This document shows positions 9,076 to 15,000 of a stretch of 15,000 bases of DNA, in pieces. The notes beneath the pieces are model-generated. The model had not been told where the DNA came from, searched no databases, and saw only the letters and a program-made list of their open reading frames with translations. Each line of letters starts with the position of its first letter. Position 1 is the first letter of the stretch. Source of the stretch: Penaeus vannamei (Eukaryota; Arthropoda; Malacostraca; Decapoda; Penaeidae); assembly GCF_042767895.1 (NCBI RefSeq), contig NC_091576.1:33075122-33090121 (forward strand). The letters are read 5' to 3'. Position numbers and translations under genes: made by a program.

Positions 9076-10468
9076 ATAGCAACAAAGGAAAGTCCTTCAA
9101 TGGGTAAAGTTTCTATAGTCGTCTCCTTATGCAGTTAAGATCTTAAGACTGCTACATATAAAACCACACATTAGATACTTTTAGTACAGTATTGTATAAT
9201 GTCTTATAAACACAAAAATTCAATCTTGCAAGTCTCAAACTGTCTCTGCACAGTGTACTCACTAACAAGATGGGTATAATAAGTCCCACTGAACCACAAG
9301 ATGTTCAAAGTTTAAGGACAATAATAAAGTACTTTTATTTCTTAAAATCATGGTTTTAGTTCCATTTACTCCAACTGTGGTGGTATTTCTTAGATAATCA
9401 CTTTTATATTTTCACAGAAACTGAGATAGAAATGTTGAAGTATTGATGAAATTAATGCAAAAATTAACTAATAACTACATGAGTTCACATCAATTCACTA
9501 CTTTATGAAAAATGGAAACTAACTGTAATTCTACTAAAAAAAATCTAGGTAGCACCTTACAAACGTCATTTGATACAGCTCTATTTGCCGGACCAAGGAC
9601 AATTCATGTGTAACGCTAATCATTTTGCCTTGATATTGCAAGGTTTTTCTCTGCTGTATTCACCTATGGCAATTTAGGCAAATGCTTACAAGTAAATGGT
9701 ACTTGTGGGAAGGTAAATTGCTGATACAAGAAAATGAAAATAAAGAATTCTTGTAACACAATAAAAGGAATTTTAACATGGTATTGCTATGGACATACAA
9801 CACCAAAATCCTACCTATTAAACATGTATATTTTCTTCTCCAATCTTAACCCACTCATGACAGATGACATCCTATTATGGCATGGATGCAACATCACACA
9901 CCAGGATGAATCCATTCAAATTATACACAGCTATGCCTTCTCTAAGCTGTGTGTGCTAAACAGTTTCAGAACTGGTACAAAGATATTTGTTTTAGCAGTT
10001 ACCACCAACAGCTTTAATTTTGTAAAATTAAAAGAAAAAGGCACACTACACACACAAAAAAACTTGACTTTCAAATCTACCCAAATGGCATAACTAATAA
10101 TAATTAATGGTAAACACTATCACTGCAAATACTACAACCACTCACCTCCTCCTAAAAAATTACAAATTTTCCTCATCCCTAAAATTAATCTTGTCAAATC
10201 CACAAAGGATACACAATGAATATGATCAGTAAATGAATTTGATATCAGAAATAATGGATAACAGTTCTTCAAATTTTGTTCTTGAAGTGCCATATCAGTC
10301 TGACATTGGCAACTGTCTCTTTAACAAGCCATGCTTACACAAGGGATGATATGGAGGTTCCCTATTATCTTCCTCCAGCATAATAAAGGGAAATGTTATA
10401 TCAATCCAAACAAACTAAATAGAATAAAGGCAAGACCATAATTAAGGCAAGATCACTGGCAATCTGAT

Positions 10469-10479
10469 GGGGGGGGGGG
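10469..10479. repeat. G11 homopolymer
   Basis: Eleven consecutive G occur in otherwise A+T-rich DNA. A second G11 lies at 10907-10917. Lengths of such runs are often misread. Confidence 0.9.
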
Positions 10480-10870
10480 ACGCCAACTATTCCAAAAGGC
10501 ACTTTGTCCTGTCAGAATATGTACCACATTCTATGTGTTGTTATAGTGATATTAAAAGATAAATAAACTGGTTCAGACTAAGGATATGATATATATTCAG
10601 AACCTTAACATACATATTATAGAGCCTTAACAATTTTGAGACAGGCTCAAAGTAGCTGCAAGCCCACTAACGGGCATATTTTGAATCGCCACTTGGGGTA
10701 ACTGCCATGAGGAATGCATCGTTTATGCTTTAACATTTATATTCTGCCGCATCAACATGAATGGCCATTGGCCTTGTGTAGCTTCATTATAAATTCTACC
10801 TTGTTAATTTGTTTCCAAATGGGTTTCGTTACTGTCATGGATATCCTTTTTACCATATATATATATTTGC

Positions 10871-11630
<760 letters not shown>

Positions 11631-11720
<90 letters not shown>
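11631..11720. repeat. (TG)n microsatellite, about 90 bp
   Basis: About 45 uninterrupted TG units close the composite satellite. Confidence 0.98.
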
Positions 11721-11721
<1 letters not shown>

Positions 11722-11839
11722 CTATTAATATATCATAAAATGCTTATGATTATATCAGTATTCAGAGAATTGCCTATCACCAAGCATGTTTACAACATAA
11801 TGTTGTTGGCTGTATTTTATGCAAATACACTTGAAGCAA

Positions 11840-12014
11840 TATTAATAATAACATCTATACTAATAATAATATCATTAATAATAATAATACTAATAATAAT
11901 GACAATAATACAAAAATAATAACAATAACAGTAAATGATAATAATAATAATAATAATGACAATAATATGAAAATAATAACAATAATAGAAATAAGGTAGT
12001 AACAATAACAGTAA

Positions 12015-12063
<49 letters not shown>

Positions 12064-12136
12064 TAATAATATCAATAATAATAATAGATTGATAATGATG
12101 ATGATGATGACAATGAAAATGAAATTAACAACAATC

Positions 12137-12188
<52 letters not shown>

Positions 12189-12200
12189 TAATAATTATAG
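11840..12200. repeat. (AAT)n field with internal duplications
   Basis: Runs of AAT are broken by gac, aac and gat variants. Two pure stretches lie at about 12018-12060 and 12138-12185. The block gacaataata recurs with a 57-bp offset (11901 and 11958), and aacaataacagtaa recurs with an 80-bp offset (11921 and 12001). Confidence 0.93.
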
Positions 12201-12539
12201 TAACAAAAGGTAACAACAGTAACAATATCAATGATGATACCAACAGTGACAACATCATGGTTTTTGATCATAGCATTAATATGTAAATACAGATTCGTTT
12301 ACTGTTTTATAATATAAGGGTATAAAAAAGGACATCAACAATCATGATTTTCACAATATGAACAATTATATCATAACAACTTTCTAGAAGAGGTCCAAAT
12401 GTAAAAAAACATCAAACTTGGTATCAATGGACTCCAATTGATGTTTAGTAAATCAATGTAACATAAATTGTCAAAAAAATAATATACAAGCACAATACGA
12501 ATGTTGGAAAACTCCCATAACTTGCACAATACCTCAAGA

Positions 12540-12680
12540 CTGAGCGCATGGCAAGGGATAGTTACCTAGCGGATCGTGATGTCATTCACTCGGACCTGTC
12601 CGGGATCCAAATTGTTGGTTAGATGATGTAGAGATTTTGCATTAGAGGGCAGGGGTTTAGAGAGTCTTTAGGGGGTTATA
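12540..12680. other. GC-raised patch, possible old dispersed repeat
   Basis: This island in A+T-rich intron contains gcggatcgtgatgtcattca and cggacctgtccgggatcc. The minus strand shows CTAG|GTAACT, a fair splice donor. It has no open frame. It could be a repeat fragment, an alternative leader exon or a regulatory element; the sequence alone does not decide. Confidence 0.3.
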
Positions 12681-12884
12681 TGGCAAAAATACTTATATAC
12701 AGTATAATCTAAGCATGCTATTCCCTGATCACACCTCATGCCCTCCCCACATATCAAGTCTAGTATTCTCATTTCTCTTCCCTAATACTGGCTAAGACCA
12801 CTATAAATGCATACCACTGTATATGTCATGAGGAATCCATTGATAACAATTTCTATGGATTTTATAGCACAGATTACTTCTAGA

Positions 12885-12975
12885 AAATTACTATTATCAT
12901 TTTCAATTATCATTATCATTATCAATATTAATGATAATAATAATCATGACACTATAACAACAATAATACCTACAG
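12885..12975. repeat. Imperfect ATT/AAT trinucleotide patch
   Basis: Runs of attatcatt and gataataataatc are mixed with unique bases. Confidence 0.75.
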
Positions 12976-13800
12976 CAATCATACATTATTACTATGTATA
13001 GATATTCATTATATGTTTTCTTTTCCTATTGAATTACCTAATTAGCTACCATATATCATAATAATATTTCATATCATTAAAACTACAAAACACGCCCTGA
13101 ATTTAAAATTGCTATGTCTATAAAAGCAATATCTATTCTATTACAAAAAATGCAAAATTTCTGAAGCTAGTTAAATCTGATTACTCTACTTCTTCATTCT
13201 GATTTATAGTATTTCAAAACTACTTTACCAACTACAGCTCTAATAACCAATCAGTTAAAGGTAGTGATTCTTTTACTTCCCGATTTATTTTCAAATGAGG
13301 CACTAGTGATTGTTAAATTTGATGATATGAGTGATTCTCGCCAAGTTTTCCTTCTCATTAGCACCAATTCTTTTAACCATTTCCGAATAGGAGGTTGTTA
13401 AATTTCTCTCTTACAATTAAAGCACATGGCTATCATGAAATTAAATAAAACGGTATCATTTGCAATGTTAAATGACCCGAGAATGACTCACAACTCTTGA
13501 AACTTCAATCCAACTTTAAGTTCCTCGTAGGTTCCCCATTCATCTGGGAGTTTATACCGATCCCCAACGCAACCTAATCCTTCTATAAACATTAAGAAAA
13601 CTGGCGGAAGAAAATAAAACATGTGAAAAAGCCCAAAAGGGTAAGAAAACCTCCGAAATGTCAAACAGGACCCCGCCTCTCCACACCCAATAGTCCAAAA
13701 TCGGGAAGGAAAATCGCCCTTTCTAACCCTTAACTCGGCCTTATTTCCTCAAATTTCCCTAATACCCAACATCAAACGAGTCTCAAGTCATCTCACTCAC

Positions 13801-13900
13801 CTCTAAAACAACCACTTTCAAGTATAATCAGCCAAAAAGGGTCATATTCGCGTGAGAAAACATGAGGAAGTTGACCCAACCTTCTTTTCACTGTAAACAA
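13801..13900 (-). promoter_or_regulatory. Candidate noncoding exon 1 and core promoter of CYFIP
   Basis: A near-consensus splice donor, AGAG|GTGAGT, lies at 13801/13800 on the minus strand, inside the highest-CpG stretch of the right half. A minus-strand CCAAT box sits at 13916-13920, about 115 bp upstream of the donor, which would suit a short first exon. No convincing TATA box is seen. The right border of the exon is a guess. The CDS needs a leader exon with a donor upstream of 6024, and this is the best placed one I found, but RNA evidence is absent. Confidence 0.4.
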
Positions 13901-13915
13901 ATCCGATTGGCAGGA

Positions 13916-13920
13916 AACGT
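13916..13920 (-). promoter_or_regulatory. CCAAT box (minus strand)
   Basis: ATTGG on the plus strand reads CCAAT on the gene's strand, in the context CTGCCAATCGG. This is a typical NF-Y site context, placed upstream of the candidate first exon. Single short motifs occur by chance, so support comes from position only. Confidence 0.35.
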
Positions 13921-13950
13921 GAGCATCGCCTTGCGCAATGTGTTAATTAA

Positions 13951-14464
13951 ATGGCTCAATTGTCAATTAAATAGGTATGATGGCAGCATTATGGGGTAAA
14001 CTGATAGTATATTTTGTTCTAGTGCAATGTAATGTAATATTCTGCGCCTTGGTAGTTATATCTTTGTGATATTTGATGAGTAGTGAGATACTTTTACATC
14101 TTTCTGTAGAAATATAATACCTTTTTCTTCATTTTCAATATCTTTTCAACATGACTTGTTTCATTGTGGACTTCAACATATACTGTCAGATTCCCAACAC
14201 ATCTGATTTTGAAAGCCAAAGTATATCATTTTTGTCTTGTATTCTGTCCCATGTCAGACTGCTCCAATTTTAATATATAATCTATTTGTCTGAAGTTTAC
14301 ACATACATTTTCTCTGTGACTTTGCTCTATTGTAAGAATATATTTTCTCTATTTCGAAAACTACGGAAATGACGTAATTTTCATATACAACGGAAATTGG
14401 GTACAAAATAGCATTGCATTAAACTACGGATACATTCTTAAAGATAGGTATCAGTAATGAAATA
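13951..14464. other. 5' flank of the putative CYFIP promoter
   Basis: This is A+T-rich DNA without a supportable gene. It contains a CRE-like TGACGTAA (14370-14377) and three related ACGGAAA-type boxes between 14359 and 14432. Confidence 0.5.
14370..14377. promoter_or_regulatory. CRE/bZIP-like TGACGTAA
   Basis: The octamer TGACGTAA is a good bZIP (CREB/ATF or PAR) site. It is found about 570 bp upstream of the candidate donor and lies amid three related short boxes. It is functional only by inference. Confidence 0.25.
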
Positions 14465-14466
14465 TA

Positions 14467-14756
14467 ATGACTGATGGTGATGATGATGATGATGATGATG
14501 ATGATAGTGATGATGATGATGGTGATGATGATGATGGTGATGATGATAGTGATGATGATGATGGTGATGATGATGGTGGTGGTGATGATGATGTTAAAAA
14601 TAATGATGATGATAATGATGATTTTGATGATAATGATGATAATGATGATGATGATAATGGTGATAATAATGATGATGATGACGATGATGATGATAATGAT
14701 GATGATGAAGATAATGCTGCTGCTGCTGAGAATGATGATTATGATAAATATGATGA
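14467..14756. repeat. (GAT)n trinucleotide field
   Basis: GAT units dominate, with GGT, AGT and AAT variants. The plus-strand Asp-rich and Met-rich frames and the minus-strand His-rich frame are repeat translations. Confidence 0.97.
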
Positions 14757-14853
14757 TATAATAATAACAATAATGATAATAGTAACAATACTACTAATAA
14801 TGATAACAATACAACTAATGATAATGATGATACTATTAATAATAATAATAATG

Positions 14854-14917
<64 letters not shown>

Positions 14918-15000
14918 TAATAATAATAATGAAAATAATAATGATAAAATTATAATGATAATAATAACAACAACAACAAAATAATAATAATAATAATAAT
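14757..15000. repeat. (AAT)n field running off the right edge
   Basis: The GAT field passes into AAT units with aca, act and gat variants, including a nearly pure (AAT)n at about 14855-14915. It ends in caacaacaa and a further AAT run. Confidence 0.97.

Larger units (their letters stand above)
13481..13950. other. CpG-richer, higher-GC stretch around the putative promoter
   Basis: I count about sixteen CpG dinucleotides in some 470 bp, against few in the flanking A+T-rich DNA, along with runs such as ccccgcctctcc. There is no open frame of note. It looks like an unmethylated promoter-proximal region rather than coding DNA. Confidence 0.45.

Noticed and set aside
9734..10093. 119-codon plus-strand frame
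   Set aside because: It has Lys/Asn/Ile-rich composition like the surrounding intron and no recognisable family.
11632..12286. Cys-Val, poly-Ile and poly-Leu frames
   Set aside because: They are (TG)n and (AAT)n translations on both strands.
14467..14955. Asp-rich 162-codon plus-strand frame resembling an acidic protein
   Set aside because: It comes from (GAT)n followed by (AAT)n; all three forward frames and the reverse one are open for the same reason.

Overview
This is a eukaryotic nuclear window: introns with GT-AG borders, very A+T-rich noncoding DNA, and roughly a fifth of the bases (my manual tally) in simple sequence repeats. The one recognisable gene is arthropod-like. It is closer to the Drosophila Sra-1/Cyfip protein than to the vertebrate one at diagnostic stretches (for example DQKKKIKLDKID and SEWTSVVTELYSWKLLHP). 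The mix of long (GA)n, (TG)n, (AT)n, (AAT)n and (GAT)n tracts fits a decapod crustacean, most likely a penaeid shrimp. That taxon is an inference.

Left 6 kb (1-6024), minus strand: the 5' half of a CYFIP/Sra-1 gene, a subunit of the WAVE regulatory complex. Ten coding exons can be placed to the base, with every reading-frame phase consistent: 5808-6017 (ATG), 5420-5599, 5040-5221, 4113-4258, 3428-3612, 3038-3241, 2485-2679, 2102-2316, 1402-1532 and 1047-1217. Together they are 1819 nt, or 606 codons plus one base. This covers the N-terminal Rac1-binding domain and the start of the large FragX_IP family region. The remaining half of the roughly 1250-1300-residue protein lies beyond the left edge. 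The introns hold a degenerate SINE-like unit with a 20-bp minisatellite (3686-4011), a long (AT)n tract (4666-4960) and (GA)n/(AC)n tracts (121-975).

Middle (6025-13800): an inferred 7.8-kb 5'-UTR intron. The first coding exon has only 7 nt of leader behind a strong splice acceptor, so a noncoding exon must lie upstream. The intron carries a long GA/GT/TG satellite (10871-11720), an (AAT)n field (11840-12200), and two islands (6628-6807 and 8430-8760) that look like cryptic or decayed exons on the gene's own strand. It also has a few patches that look like old dispersed repeats.

Right end (13481-15000): a CpG-richer, higher-GC stretch has a strong minus-strand splice donor at 13801 and a CCAAT box at 13916-13920. 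It is the best candidate for the CYFIP promoter and noncoding exon 1. Beyond it lie A+T-rich flank and a (GAT)n-(AAT)n field reaching the window edge.

I found no previously undescribed system. The most notable local item is a 34-bp tandem duplication that copies the splice acceptor of coding exon 4. Use of the upstream copy would shift the frame and hit a stop 20 codons later, exactly at the codon for a conserved Rac1-contact arginine.
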